Source of the DNA: an uncultured Enterobacteriaceae bacterium
Lineage (GTDB): Bacteria > Pseudomonadota > Gammaproteobacteria > Enterobacterales > Enterobacteriaceae
Assembly (NCBI GenBank): GCA_936920625.1
Contig: CAKZHC010000049.1
Coordinates: forward strand, 19,186-83,185
DNA length: 64,000 nt
Direction: 5' to 3'
Below, in pieces: positions 38,178 through 47,555 of this stretch. Each line of letters begins with the position of its first letter. The first letter of the stretch is position 1. Position numbers and translations under genes: made by a program. The notes beneath the pieces were generated by a model. That model did not search any database. It saw only the letters and a program-made list of their open reading frames with translations, and was not told where the DNA came from.

Positions 38178-39263
38178 TCAACCATAACGACGGGCAAAAT
38201 CTGTCATAAAATCCGTTAGTACGACTACTCCCTCCAGAGGCATTGCATTATAAAGAGAAGCACGCATACCACCAACAGCCCGATGCCCTTTCAGCGCATA
38301 TAGCCCGACCTTAACGGATTCATCCAGGAAACGCTGGTTAAGATCTGCTTCAGCGAGCTGGAATGGTATGTTAATTCTTGAGCGACTGGCAACAGCAACA
38401 TCATTGCAGTAAAAATCATTATTATCAATGACACGATATAATAAATCTGCTTTAGCCTGATTATGTTTATCCAGTTCAGCCACCCCTCCCTGAGCTTTCA
38501 GCCATTTGAACACCAGGCCTGCAAGATACCAGGAAAATGTTGCGGGAGTATTAAACATCGAGTCGTACTCACTTAGAATCTGATAATCTAAAATAGAAGG
38601 TAATGCCTGATTCGCCCTGCCCAGCAGATCCTCACGAACAATGACCAGTGTCAGTCCAGCGGGTCCGATATTTTTTTGTGCTCCTGCGTAGATAACACCA
38701 TAGCGACTGATATCTAACGGACGTGAAAGGATGCAGGAAGAGAAATCTGCAGCTACAATCTTGTCGCCAAAATCTGGTTCATCATCAATTGCAATACCAT
38801 CAATAGTCTCATTCGGACAGTAATGAAGATAAGCAGAATCATCTTTGAGCATCCATTCACTCATTGGCAGAATCGCTCGTTTGCCATTCACCGTAGTTCG
38901 GGCTGCAATGACGTTAGGGACGCAGTATTTGCTAGCCTCTTTAATTGCACTTGCTGACCAGTAGCCGCCGTCAACATAATCAGCACTTTTATATTCACCC
39001 AGCAGGTTCATCGGAACTGCTGCAAACTGACCGCGGGCACCGCCATGGCAGAATAAGACCTTGTAGTTAGCTGGAATTTTTAGCAGGTCACGAAAATCTT
39101 TTTCAGCTTCTTCTGCAACATCAATGAATTCCACACTGCGATGACTAATTTCCATCACCGAGGTACCCAACCCATGCCAGTTACAAAGTTCCTGTTCTGC
39201 ACGCCGCAACACTTCTGGCGGCAGCATTGCCGGACCAGCACTAAAATTGTATATCGGGTTCAT
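38178..39263 (-). CDS. serC: Phosphoserine/phosphohydroxythreonine aminotransferase
   Basis: SerC makes phosphoserine for serine synthesis and 4-phosphohydroxythreonine for pyridoxal phosphate synthesis. The product is 361 aa (E. coli 362) and starts MNPIYNFSAGPAMLPPEVL. The PLP lysine lies in YAGAQKNIGPAGL around residue 197. Phosphate-binding residues in CHGGARGQF and GGMRASLYNAM are present. It is the first gene of the serC-aroA pair and is divergent from ycaO. The E. coli gene ycaP between serC and ycaO is missing. Confidence 0.98.
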   Translation of the reverse strand: MNPIYNFSAGPAMLPPEVLRRAEQELCNWHGLGTSVMEISHRSVEFIDVAEEAEKDFRDLLKIPANYKVLFCHGGARGQFAAVPMNLLGEYKSADYVDGGYWSASAIKEASKYCVPNVIAARTTVNGKRAILPMSEWMLKDDSAYLHYCPNETIDGIAIDDEPDFGDKIVAADFSSCILSRPLDISRYGVIYAGAQKNIGPAGLTLVIVREDLLGRANQALPSILDYQILSEYDSMFNTPATFSWYLAGLVFKWLKAQGGVAELDKHNQAKADLLYRVIDNNDFYCNDVAVASRSRINIPFQLAEADLNQRFLDESVKVGLYALKGHRAVGGMRASLYNAMPLEGVVVLTDFMTDFARRYG

Positions 39264-39465
39264 TTCCCCTCACTATCTTTTTATCAACCAATTATGTTAC
39301 TGATACTGGGTTTTATCATTGCTTTCTGTACACTGCAATGCTCTCCTGATGAGCCGGAATGCTTTTCTGGCTTAAACTCGCAAGGATCTTAGAGCAAAAT
39401 TGGCATCCGCGGTTAAAACTTCGTATCATTGCGTGCTTTTCACAGAGTAAAAGCGAATTGCACCA

Positions 39466-41223
39466 ATGACGCAAACTTATATTCCCGGCAAAGATGCCGC
39501 GCTGGAAGTCTCTATTGCCCGTTTCCAGCAAAAACTTCAGCAACTGGGTTTTAATCTCGAAGAGGTTTCCTGGCTGAATCCTGTACCGCATGTCTGGTCA
39601 GTTCATTTGCGTGATCGTGACTGTTCACTCTGTTTTAGCAATGGTAAGGGGGCCAGTAAAAAAGCCGCTCTGGCTTCCGCGCTGGGTGAGTATTTTGAGC
39701 GCCTTGCTACCAACTATTTTTTTGCCGATTTCTGGCTGGGAGAAACCGTGGCCAGTGGAGATTTCGTTCACTATCCCAACGAAAAATGGTTCCCCCTGCC
39801 CGAGGATAACAGCCTTCCCGGAGACATTCTCGACCCGGTATTGCGTACATTCTATGATCCCGCTCATCAGCTAACCGCAAATCAACTGATTGATCTTCAG
39901 TCGGATAACAGTCAGAGGGGTATCTGCGCCCTGCCTTTTGTCCGGCAGTCAGACCAGCAGACGATTTTTATTCCTGTCAATATTATTGGTAACTTATACG
40001 TCTCTAATGGAATGTCAGCTGGAAATACCCGTGATGAAGCCCTTGTGCAGGGATTATCGGAAATAGTAGAACGTTTTGTAAAAAACCGCGTTATCGCTGA
40101 AGCTATTAGTCTGCCAATTGTGCCTGATTCTGTACTGGATCGCTATCCTGGCGCGAGAGAGGCAATTACCTCTCTCGTGACGGAGGGGTTCCCAATATTT
40201 GTTTATGATGCCTCACTGGGGGGGCGTTATCCGGTTATTTGTGTGGTGCTCTTCAACCCGGATAATGGCACAGCTTTTGCCTCCTTTGGTGCTCATCCTG
40301 ATTTTGGAGTGGCTCTTGAGCGGACCGTGACTGAACTACTACAGGGGCGCAGCCTGAAAGATTTAGACGTGTTTACTTCACCCACCTTCGATAATGAAGC
40401 CGTTGCTGACCATGCTAATCTCGAAACGCATTTTATCGACTCAAGCGGACTTATCTCGTGGGACCTGTTCAAAGAGGAGGCAGACTATCCTTTCGTAGAC
40501 TGGGGGTTTAATGGCTCAACAGAGGAAGAATATGTTAATCTGATGGCCATTTTTAATGCCGACGGTCGGGAAGTTTATATTGCTGATTATCAGCATCTGG
40601 GTGTTTACACCTGTCGTATTCTGGTACCAGGGATGTCCGACATCTATCCGGCGGAAGATTTACTGCTGGCAAACAACAATATGGGAAGTGTTTTGCGTCC
40701 GGCACTGCTTTCCTTACCAGCAGCCCGGTGGTCGCCTGAGGCCTATCTGGCGCTGTTCCGGCAATTAGATGATGAAGGCTATGACGACATGACGCGGGTG
40801 CGTGAACTGCTCGGTCTGGCGACGGGAAAAGATAACGGCTGGTTTACTTTACGTATTGGCGAACTTAAAGCAATGCTGGCCCTGGCAGGCGGCGATCTTC
40901 CGCTGGCTTTAACCTGGACTGAATGGACGATTGAGTTTAATCAGTCGGTTTTCAACCCAGAACGTGCCAGATATTATCGCTGTCTGCATACACTGCTGTT
41001 ACTGGCAGTGGAAGAGCAGCGTGACACCGGACAGTACTACCACGCGTTTGTACGTATGTATGGTGAAAGCACTGTTGCCGCTGCTACAGACGCTATTAAT
41101 GGCCGGATGCCATTTTACGGACTGGAATCAGTGGACGCAGACCTCAGGGCATTTCCTGCGCATCGAGCGTTACTTGAAGCTTATCAGAAACTCCAAACGG
41201 CTAAACGCCATTTCTGGAAATAA
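39466..41223 (+). CDS. ycaO: YcaO-domain protein (ribosomal protein S12 methylthiotransferase accessory factor)
   Basis: E. coli YcaO is an ATP-binding protein reported to assist RimO-dependent beta-methylthiolation of S12. Relatives phosphorylate backbone amides in peptide natural products. The product is 585 aa (E. coli 586) and starts MTQTYIPGKDAALE. The conserved ATP-site blocks KGASKKAALASALGEYFERL (about 62-81) and QGLSEIVERFVKNR are intact, and a tetratricopeptide-like C-terminal half follows. No precursor peptide or partner gene is adjacent, so a housekeeping role is likelier. In E. coli focA-pflBA comes next, but here ycaD follows directly. Confidence 0.96.
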   Translation: MTQTYIPGKDAALEVSIARFQQKLQQLGFNLEEVSWLNPVPHVWSVHLRDRDCSLCFSNGKGASKKAALASALGEYFERLATNYFFADFWLGETVASGDFVHYPNEKWFPLPEDNSLPGDILDPVLRTFYDPAHQLTANQLIDLQSDNSQRGICALPFVRQSDQQTIFIPVNIIGNLYVSNGMSAGNTRDEALVQGLSEIVERFVKNRVIAEAISLPIVPDSVLDRYPGAREAITSLVTEGFPIFVYDASLGGRYPVICVVLFNPDNGTAFASFGAHPDFGVALERTVTELLQGRSLKDLDVFTSPTFDNEAVADHANLETHFIDSSGLISWDLFKEEADYPFVDWGFNGSTEEEYVNLMAIFNADGREVYIADYQHLGVYTCRILVPGMSDIYPAEDLLLANNNMGSVLRPALLSLPAARWSPEAYLALFRQLDDEGYDDMTRVRELLGLATGKDNGWFTLRIGELKAMLALAGGDLPLALTWTEWTIEFNQSVFNPERARYYRCLHTLLLLAVEEQRDTGQYYHAFVRMYGESTVAAATDAINGRMPFYGLESVDADLRAFPAHRALLEAYQKLQTAKRHFWK

Positions 41224-41231
41224 ACTCTAGC

Positions 41232-41274
41232 TGGCACTGGCGGGTATTTTCAAGAATCGCCCGCAGAAGTGCCA
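41232..41274. terminator. Long hairpin between convergent ycaO and ycaD
   Basis: TGGCACT pairs with AGTGCCA, and inside it CGGG pairs with CCCG and ATT with AAT, giving a stepped stem with small bulges over 43 bases. It begins 9 bases after the ycaO stop and ends 33 bases from the ycaD stop. A shared terminator is the simplest reading, although no T tract follows. Confidence 0.6.
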
Positions 41275-41306
41275 CAATATAGAGAACCGCATAATGTCGT
41301 ATATTA

Positions 41307-42464
41307 TCAGGCGTGTGCCATTGGCGTTGCAGGCCGATCAGCTTTACGTAGCAGCATCACCAGATAGACCAGTGCCACTGATGCAACTACCACAAATAGC
41401 ATTTTATCAAAATAGTTCTGCATAAGCATTGCTGTCATGCCTAGCCCAATCAGGCTGCCTGTGGTAAAACTCAGCAACAGCGCCTGATTCATTGTAATAA
41501 GTTGGTGATGCCTTACGCTCTCACATGCCCATGACATTGCAACCGGGTAGAGCGTAAAACTGGCGCACCCCAGGATAAACAACGCAGGCATCATTGGCAC
41601 ATTGTTGCACATGGCTATTGCACCAAGGATAATCATAAAGAGCTGAATACGTAATACCATCAGACGGCCAAAACGATCAGCAAGGCGTCCGACAGGCCAC
41701 TGCCCGATAATGCCAGCGCTTACCAGTAGTGCCATCCAATAACCCACGCTGGCGTCACTCATCCCCTGATGCGCAAGATAAACTGGCATCAGCCCAAAAA
41801 GTGAACCCAGCACCATGCCAGAAATTATACAACCATTCAGGGCCAGCCGGGAGTAGCGCAACCGCAACATCGGCCACAGACGTTCTGGCAGCTCCTCGGT
41901 TTCCTCACTGAAGGTGGTGACTTTGACAAATACCATTGGCAGGGTTCCTGCCACAATCACTGCAAGCACCCATGGTAATACACTAAACAGTCCTGTAGAA
42001 ACCTTGCCCAGAAGGAGCTGGCCGACAACCGTACCAAGATAATATATTATCATATATACCGCCAGCAGCTGGCCGCGATTGCGTAAAGTCCCACTATAAA
42101 GTAATGCACTTTCAACGATAACCCAGATTAATGCACATCCCAGCCCGGCCATGAAACGCCAGAGCGACCAGATGTAAACACCCTGGGTAACACCCAGTGC
42201 AGTCGTTGCCAGAGCGAAAATTAATGTAGCAATATAATAACTGTGATTAAAGCCAGTGCGTTTTATCAACCAGCCAGCCAGCAAAGTTCCTGCCAGATTT
42301 CCAGTATAATATGCAGAACTAACCACACCTGCCTGCCAGGTAGCAAGATGATCGTGGCTGAGCCACAATGGAACCAGGGTATTTAATACCGCAATCGATA
42401 CCGTCAGTAACATCATACCGCACAGCAGCGGAATAACAGAACGTGGCCAGATGGAAGTGGGCAT
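41307..42464 (-). CDS. ycaD: MFS transporter YcaD
   Basis: YcaD is a 12-helix major facilitator transporter whose substrate is not established. The product is 385 aa (E. coli 382). Hydrophobic segments are spread over the whole length. The conserved loops VVSSAYYTGNLAGTLLAGWL, ESALLYSGTLRNRGQLLA and GQWPVGRLADRFGR (MFS motif A-like) are present. The start MPTSIWPRSVIPLLCG corresponds to the E. coli N-terminus. Neighbouring anaerobic genes of E. coli (dmsABC, pflA, pflB, focA) are gone, and a 1.5-kb decayed region lies upstream. Confidence 0.94.
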   Translation of the reverse strand: MPTSIWPRSVIPLLCGMMLLTVSIAVLNTLVPLWLSHDHLATWQAGVVSSAYYTGNLAGTLLAGWLIKRTGFNHSYYIATLIFALATTALGVTQGVYIWSLWRFMAGLGCALIWVIVESALLYSGTLRNRGQLLAVYMIIYYLGTVVGQLLLGKVSTGLFSVLPWVLAVIVAGTLPMVFVKVTTFSEETEELPERLWPMLRLRYSRLALNGCIISGMVLGSLFGLMPVYLAHQGMSDASVGYWMALLVSAGIIGQWPVGRLADRFGRLMVLRIQLFMIILGAIAMCNNVPMMPALFILGCASFTLYPVAMSWACESVRHHQLITMNQALLLSFTTGSLIGLGMTAMLMQNYFDKMLFVVVASVALVYLVMLLRKADRPATPMAHA

Positions 42465-43249
42465 GAAGACTTTAACCAGCGAATGTGAAAATGCCCGCGC
42501 ATATTGACATCACTATTAATAATGTCAATCCCGATAAATCTTCATCGCACATTTTGTTTTAAGATGATTTATTGTTTTTTATAATTCACTATATAACCAT
42601 GTGAGTTTTAGTTTTTACTGTCTTTTTATGTCATTGATAATAATCAATATAGTGATAGTTATGCCAGATTCACCAATAAATTTCTTTTATTGTAATAGGC
42701 CATGATAACTCAGTGGGGTTCCGAATGTCAGACGACTAATTGATAGCTCAGAACTTATTTTTATAAACTAGCACACTATTCCCTGCTATTTTTTAATCAC
42801 AGACAGGGGTGAGTGCCACAACTTTTCCCGAAAGGCTGGAGAAAATTTATCTGTAAATTGTATATGCTGATATGCAAAATCATAATGTGGAGCCAATGCC
42901 ACAGCCTGTACTACAAAAACCACTTTGAAGCAGACTGCCAGCAAATCACATTCCTGACGATAACTGCTTGCCGTGTTTTGTTTTAGAGCCTGCCGGAGCA
43001 TGCATAACAGAATTTATTAAGCCACGGCATGACAGAATTCTGTTTATCACGCGAGTGCTCAATTTAATTTATCCCGTATCAGAGTCATACCCTTATCAAC
43101 CTCTGACTGAACTGAATTATTAAAATGGCCGTTATTGACCTTTATTAGCATCACTCGTTTCTTTGTTAAAACCTTTACCACTCTTTCAGATAAAGCATTA
43201 AAACTCATTAGTCAAATCACCTGTACAGCAGGGAGTTAATTTAGTGAAA
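42465..43249. other. gene-poor stretch upstream of ycaD
   Basis: AT-rich DNA without a recognisable gene. A 71-codon minus-strand frame (42786-43001) starts with ATG but has no ribosome site and no similarity I recognise. This is where E. coli carries ycaM, the pfl and dms genes or others, depending on strain. Confidence 0.55.
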
Positions 43250-43561
43250 CTAATGTTGAATTCCGGATGGCTGTTCGCCAATACACTGATACTCAACAAT
43301 AACCTTTACAAGAGCACAACCAGCCAGTCCACCTAACCGGACACATTTTTCTAGCTAGCCGCCAAATGGTTCTGCTCTCTGCTGGTAACCCCCAGCCTGA
43401 CAACGTGAAGCAGCCGAAATTTGTGCCTGGTGCATATCCACTTTAGGTACCTCGAATCCACCATAAACATACCCCATACGAATAACTCCATCAGCTTTAC
43501 TTCCATCGATGGGTACTATGTTCTTAAGGGCTACAAAGCGCGGTTTTACTGCATATGAAAA
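43250..43561 (-). pseudogene. Relic of a YecR-like lipoprotein gene
   Basis: Translated on the minus strand, this segment reads IVPIDGSKADGVIRMGYVYG, then GFEVPKVDMHQAQISAASRC, then GGYQQRAEPFGG. It next meets an in-frame TAG (43355-43357). After the stop the frame goes on with a Cys-X13-Cys spacing and VEYQC, as expected for the family end. The pattern GSKADG...YGGFE.P.VD...A...RC...GY..AEPFGG...C...YQC is that of the YecR-like lipoprotein family, as I remember it. The N-terminal signal and lipobox cannot be read: the frame meets a stop just upstream of 43561, with no start codon. It is a decayed gene in a gene-poor region. Family assignment is from memory and not searched. Confidence 0.7.
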
Positions 43562-44029
43562 ATATCGCTATATTTATACTAGCTATTTGAGCAGAACTTT
43601 TTACCTTCTGCTTGCGTGAATTTAGCTTTCTGAAGTGAATGCAGGCCGCCTGAAAAATAAGACCAGAGAATATTTACTGAAGAATCAATCTCAAATCAGC
43701 CAGCCATTTCATTCCGGTGATTTAATAATGCCTTCACACTATGACAATATGCGGATGGCAGGCTGGTTCTGTTGCAGCGATAAAGTGCATAACTATCATC
43801 CACTTCAACAAACCTGCCATCATCTTGCGATTTCCTAATTTCAAGCGAGCGAACCTGTAACAGAAGCCTCTCATGACTAATAAGGGCATAACCACAAGTG
43901 CAGGCTATGGCTGGAGTTATCCGTTACTGTCACAATAAACAAAATAACAGGGAGCTTTGGTATCAATCATTATCTGCAACACGGGGATGTGATAAATTGT
44001 GATTTTTTATAAAAAACAACTAGTTTCTT
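43562..44029. other. gene-poor stretch before serS
   Basis: No intact gene. A 75-codon open frame without a start codon runs on the minus strand (43696-43923). It contains CTCGYALISHERLLLQVRSL and further on VEVDDSYALYRCN, which looks protein-like but which I cannot name. It may be a second gene relic beside the YecR-like one. Confidence 0.4.
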
Positions 44030-45328
44030 TCAACGCAGTGATCCGACGTACTGGCAACCTTTCATATAAGGCCGCAGCACTTCCGGAATTTTGATGCGCC
44101 CGTCCGCCTGTTGATAATTTTCCATTACCGCAACCAGTGTGCGCCCGACAGCCAGACCAGAACCGTTAAGCGTGTGTAGTAGCTGTGTTTTTTTCTCACC
44201 TTTCACACGGTAGCGAGTCTGCATACGACGCGCCTGAAATTCTCCCATATTGGAGCAGGAAGAGATCTCACGGTAACTATTTTGCCCCGGCAGCCACACC
44301 TCAAGATCATAAGTTTTATGCGCGCTGGCACCCATATCCCCGGTACACAACAACATCTTTCTGTAAGGCAACTGTAGTAGTTCCAGAACCTTTTCTGCAT
44401 GGCCTGTCAGCTCTTCCAGCGCTTCCATGGATCTCTCGGGGTGAACTATTTGTACCAGCTCAACTTTATCAAACTGATGCATGCGTATTAATCCGCGCGT
44501 ATCCCGACCATACGCACCCGCCTCAGAGCGAAAACAAGGAGTATGCGCTACCAGTTTGACCGGCAGTGATGATGCATCAAGAATTTCATTACGAACCAAG
44601 TTAGTCAGAGGTACTTCAGCCGTTGGAATGAGTGCGTAATTGCTGTCAGCGCCCTCTTCCAGCGGCTGGGTGTGAAACAGATCCTGCCCAAATTTAGGCA
44701 ACTGACCTGTACCAAATAAACTGGCATGATTGACCATATAAGGAAGATATGCCTCAACATAACCATGTTCACTGGTATGCAGGTCTAACATGAACTGGCC
44801 CAACGCACGGTGCAATCGGGCAATCTCACCCCGCATCACCACAAAGCGGGAGCCTGTCAGTTTCGCCGCAGCGGCAAAATCCAGCCCCATTAACATCTCA
44901 CCCAGTTCAACATGGTCGCGCACCTCGAAATCGAAGCTGCGTGGCTCACCCCAACGGCTGATTTGCTGATTTTCCGTCTCGTCTTTACCCACAGGTACTT
45001 CATCGGCTGGAATATTAGGCAAGGTCAGAGCAACATCACGAATCTGTTGTTGCAGGTTATCAAGCTCCGTTTCAAGCACATCGAGCCGCTCATTCAGTGA
45101 ATCGAGCCCATCGCGTAGTGGTGCAATATCTTCTCCACGCGCTTTCGCCTGTCCAATTAATCTGGAACGTGAATTACGTTCGGCTTGCAGATTTTCAGTT
45201 TCTACCTGTAGCGTCTTACGGCGGACTTCGAATGATTGTAGCAGGGCAACGTCCAGTATAAAGCCCCGGCGTGCCAGTTTTTCAGCAACCAGAGCTGGCT
45301 CATAACGCAGCAGATTAGGATCGAGCAT
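44030..45328 (-). CDS. serS: Seryl-tRNA synthetase
   Basis: SerS charges tRNA-Ser and tRNA-Sec with serine. The product is 432 aa (E. coli 430). The N-terminal antiparallel coiled coil (about 27-105) binds the tRNA long arm. Class II motif 2 is FRSEAGAYGRDTRGLIRMHQF (shown in parts: FRSEAGAYG and LIRMHQF), and motif 3 is NGSGLAVGRTLVA. The end RPYMKGCQYVGSLR is normal. It follows rarA with a 94-bp gap, the E. coli order lolA-rarA-serS. Confidence 0.98.
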   Translation of the reverse strand: MLDPNLLRYEPALVAEKLARRGFILDVALLQSFEVRRKTLQVETENLQAERNSRSRLIGQAKARGEDIAPLRDGLDSLNERLDVLETELDNLQQQIRDVALTLPNIPADEVPVGKDETENQQISRWGEPRSFDFEVRDHVELGEMLMGLDFAAAAKLTGSRFVVMRGEIARLHRALGQFMLDLHTSEHGYVEAYLPYMVNHASLFGTGQLPKFGQDLFHTQPLEEGADSNYALIPTAEVPLTNLVRNEILDASSLPVKLVAHTPCFRSEAGAYGRDTRGLIRMHQFDKVELVQIVHPERSMEALEELTGHAEKVLELLQLPYRKMLLCTGDMGASAHKTYDLEVWLPGQNSYREISSCSNMGEFQARRMQTRYRVKGEKKTQLLHTLNGSGLAVGRTLVAVMENYQQADGRIKIPEVLRPYMKGCQYVGSLR

Positions 45329-45422
45329 TATTATCCTATATTAAATATCAATGTAATTATGCGGGTGTTTTTACTAACGTCCCGTGCCTAAAATAGTGAA
45401 TAACCCTACCGTAATCTGTAGA

Positions 45423-46766
45423 TTAAGGATAGCGTTTTATCGGGCTATTTTTATCTTGCTCTGCCAGCCAAGTGAGCTTTTCAGCAATTTTACTCTCCAG
45501 CCCTCGCGAAGTTGGGTGATAGTAACGTGTCTTGGCCATTTCTACAGGAAAATAGTTCTCACCTGCGGCGTAAGCATTAAATTCATCATGTGCATAACGA
45601 TATTCTGCGGCCAGCCCCATCTCTTTCATCAGTTTTGTGGGCGCATTGCGTAGATGATCTGGCACATCATAATCAGGTTTTTCACCCGCATCATGCATTG
45701 CTGCCTTAAAAGCGAGATAGACAGCATTGCTTTTCGGTGCACAGGCCAGATAAACGATTGCCTGAGCAATGGCACGTTCTCCCTCCGCTGGTCCTACACG
45801 TGTAAAACAGTCCCAGGCATTAATAGCCACCTGCATAGCACGCGGGTCAGCATTCCCCACATCCTCAGATGCAATCGCCAGTAACCGCCGGGCAACATAG
45901 AGCGGATCGCCTCCGGCAGTAATGATGCGTGCATACCAGTAGAGTGCTGCATCAGGCGCAGAACCTCGTACTGATTTATGTAATGCTGAAATCAGGTCAT
46001 AATAGCGATCACCTTTGTTATCAAAACGAGCGCTACGTTCGCCAGCAACTGCTTTCAATAATTCAGGTGTCAGTTCACGTCTCCCCTGATCATTGACCTC
46101 TGCCATATCAGCCATCATTTCAAGTGTATTGAGCGCCCTGCGGGCATCGCCATTTACAAGTTGTGCGATCATTGCGCAGGTCTGGTCAGACAAAAACAAA
46201 TCTTCAGCACCGAATCCCCGCACCTGGTCAGCCATCGCTTGTTTTAGTACCTGCTCAATTTCATTACCGGTTAACAGCTTGAGCAAATAGACTCGGGCAC
46301 GGGAAAGCAGTGCCGAATTGAGTTCAAAAGAGGGATTTTCGGTGGTAGCGCCAATAAAAGCAATAGTGCCATTTTCGATATGCGGCAAAAATGCGTCCTG
46401 CTGACTCTTATTGAAACGGTGTACTTCGTCAACAAACATAATAGTCTGACAACCAGCTTCACGATTATGGCGAGCCCGACCAATAGCTTCGCGAATATCT
46501 TTAACGCCGCAGGTAACCGCTGAAATACGTTCTACCGTTGCCTGCCCATAATGACCGATAATCTCTGCTAACGTGGTTTTTCCAGTGCCGGGCGGCCCCC
46601 AGAGAATCATAGAGTGGAGATGCCCGGCTTCAATCGCCCGAAACAACGGCTTACCCGGCATCAGCAGATGCTGCTGACCAATATACTCGTCCAACGTACG
46701 CGGGCGCATACGAGCCGCCAGCGGCTGGAATGCATGCCCGGAAAAATCCAGCGGGGTGGTGCTCAC
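45423..46766 (-). CDS. rarA: Replication-associated recombination protein RarA
   Basis: RarA (MgsA) is a clamp-loader-like AAA+ ATPase that acts at stalled forks. The product is 447 aa, exactly the E. coli length. Walker A, GPPGTGKTT, is at residues 57-65, Walker B is FVDEVHRFNKSQQDAF, and sensor 1 is GATTENPSFE. The C-terminal tetramerisation domain is complete. Its ATG overlaps the lolA stop by four bases. With RecA, FtsK and MukBEF it forms a rather full DNA-maintenance set. Confidence 0.97.
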   Translation of the reverse strand: MSTTPLDFSGHAFQPLAARMRPRTLDEYIGQQHLLMPGKPLFRAIEAGHLHSMILWGPPGTGKTTLAEIIGHYGQATVERISAVTCGVKDIREAIGRARHNREAGCQTIMFVDEVHRFNKSQQDAFLPHIENGTIAFIGATTENPSFELNSALLSRARVYLLKLLTGNEIEQVLKQAMADQVRGFGAEDLFLSDQTCAMIAQLVNGDARRALNTLEMMADMAEVNDQGRRELTPELLKAVAGERSARFDNKGDRYYDLISALHKSVRGSAPDAALYWYARIITAGGDPLYVARRLLAIASEDVGNADPRAMQVAINAWDCFTRVGPAEGERAIAQAIVYLACAPKSNAVYLAFKAAMHDAGEKPDYDVPDHLRNAPTKLMKEMGLAAEYRYAHDEFNAYAAGENYFPVEMAKTRYYHPTSRGLESKIAEKLTWLAEQDKNSPIKRYP

Positions 46767-47386
46767 GGGTGCCTCTGGGTACGCTGATCATCTACTGTTA
46801 CTCCCTCCGGTAGAGTAAAAGTAAATTTATCGGCGCTAATCGCACTGTTTTGCTGGTTTTGAAGCACGTAACTACTGCGCTGTCCATCCCGCTCAACTGC
46901 ACTGAACTGACTGATAGTACCAGAGGGCGTGACTTTTATCGTAAACTGTTTCAGACTGCCATTGCTATCTTTCGGTGTCAGTTTAAAATTATCACCCTGC
47001 TGAGTAATATTGTACTTAGCCCAGTCGCTGGTCTGGTTACGAGCTATCAGCATAAAAGGCGTATTGCTGGTAGCATTTTCGAGCCATGTGGCGGTAACCT
47101 GCTCTACAAAAGGGGTATAAAACCATAAGGTTTTGCCATCTGAGATCAGAACACTTTCGTCTGGTTTGGTCATGTGCCAGTTGAACAGATCAGGACGCCT
47201 GACCCATAACTGACCTTCACCCTGTTGTACTAATGAACCACCACTATCCGTAACCGCCTGAGTAAAGCTGGCATGAAAACTGCTGACGTTAGCCAGCCGG
47301 TGCTGTAAATTTGTAGCAGCTCCCGCTCTGGCAATAACAGGAATAAAAAACATCAATAACCAACTAATAATAAATGTTTTTTTCAT
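46763..47386 (-). CDS. lolA: Outer-membrane lipoprotein carrier LolA
   Basis: LolA carries lipoproteins across the periplasm from LolCDE to LolB. I chose the ATG at 47386 (MKKTFIISWLLMFFIPVIA, a typical signal peptide), giving 207 aa against 203 in E. coli. The ATG four codons earlier (47398) is possible. The mature part matches closely (VSSFHASFTQAV, RPDLFNWHMTKPDESVLISD, TPFMLIARNQTSDWAKYNI, VTVDDQR). It overlaps rarA by four bases and follows ftsK by about 170 bp, as in E. coli. Its presence implies sorting of outer-membrane lipoproteins. Confidence 0.96.
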   Translation of the reverse strand: MKKTFIISWLLMFFIPVIARAGAATNLQHRLANVSSFHASFTQAVTDSGGSLVQQGEGQLWVRRPDLFNWHMTKPDESVLISDGKTLWFYTPFVEQVTATWLENATSNTPFMLIARNQTSDWAKYNITQQGDNFKLTPKDSNGSLKQFTIKVTPSGTISQFSAVERDGQRSSYVLQNQQNSAISADKFTFTLPEGVTVDDQRTQRHP

Positions 47387-47555
47387 CTGATTCTTCATCC
47401 GGAAATTCTTATATAATTTTGATAACTATGCATGCCGCCGCCAAATCACTATCTGATTGCTTCTTCTGAGAAAAGATTATATCCACATATGTTAGCGATG
47501 ATTCAGAAGAGCTCAAAAACCAGACTCACTATCACACAACCTGTGTTTGATATGA

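Noticed and set aside
39466..41223. YcaO gene as part of a peptide natural-product cluster
   Set aside because: No precursor peptide, cyclodehydratase partner or transporter is adjacent. The sequence follows the E. coli housekeeping YcaO over its whole length.
42786..43001. 71-codon ATG frame upstream of ycaD
   Set aside because: No ribosome site and no family recognised. It lies in a decayed region where open frames of this size are expected by chance.
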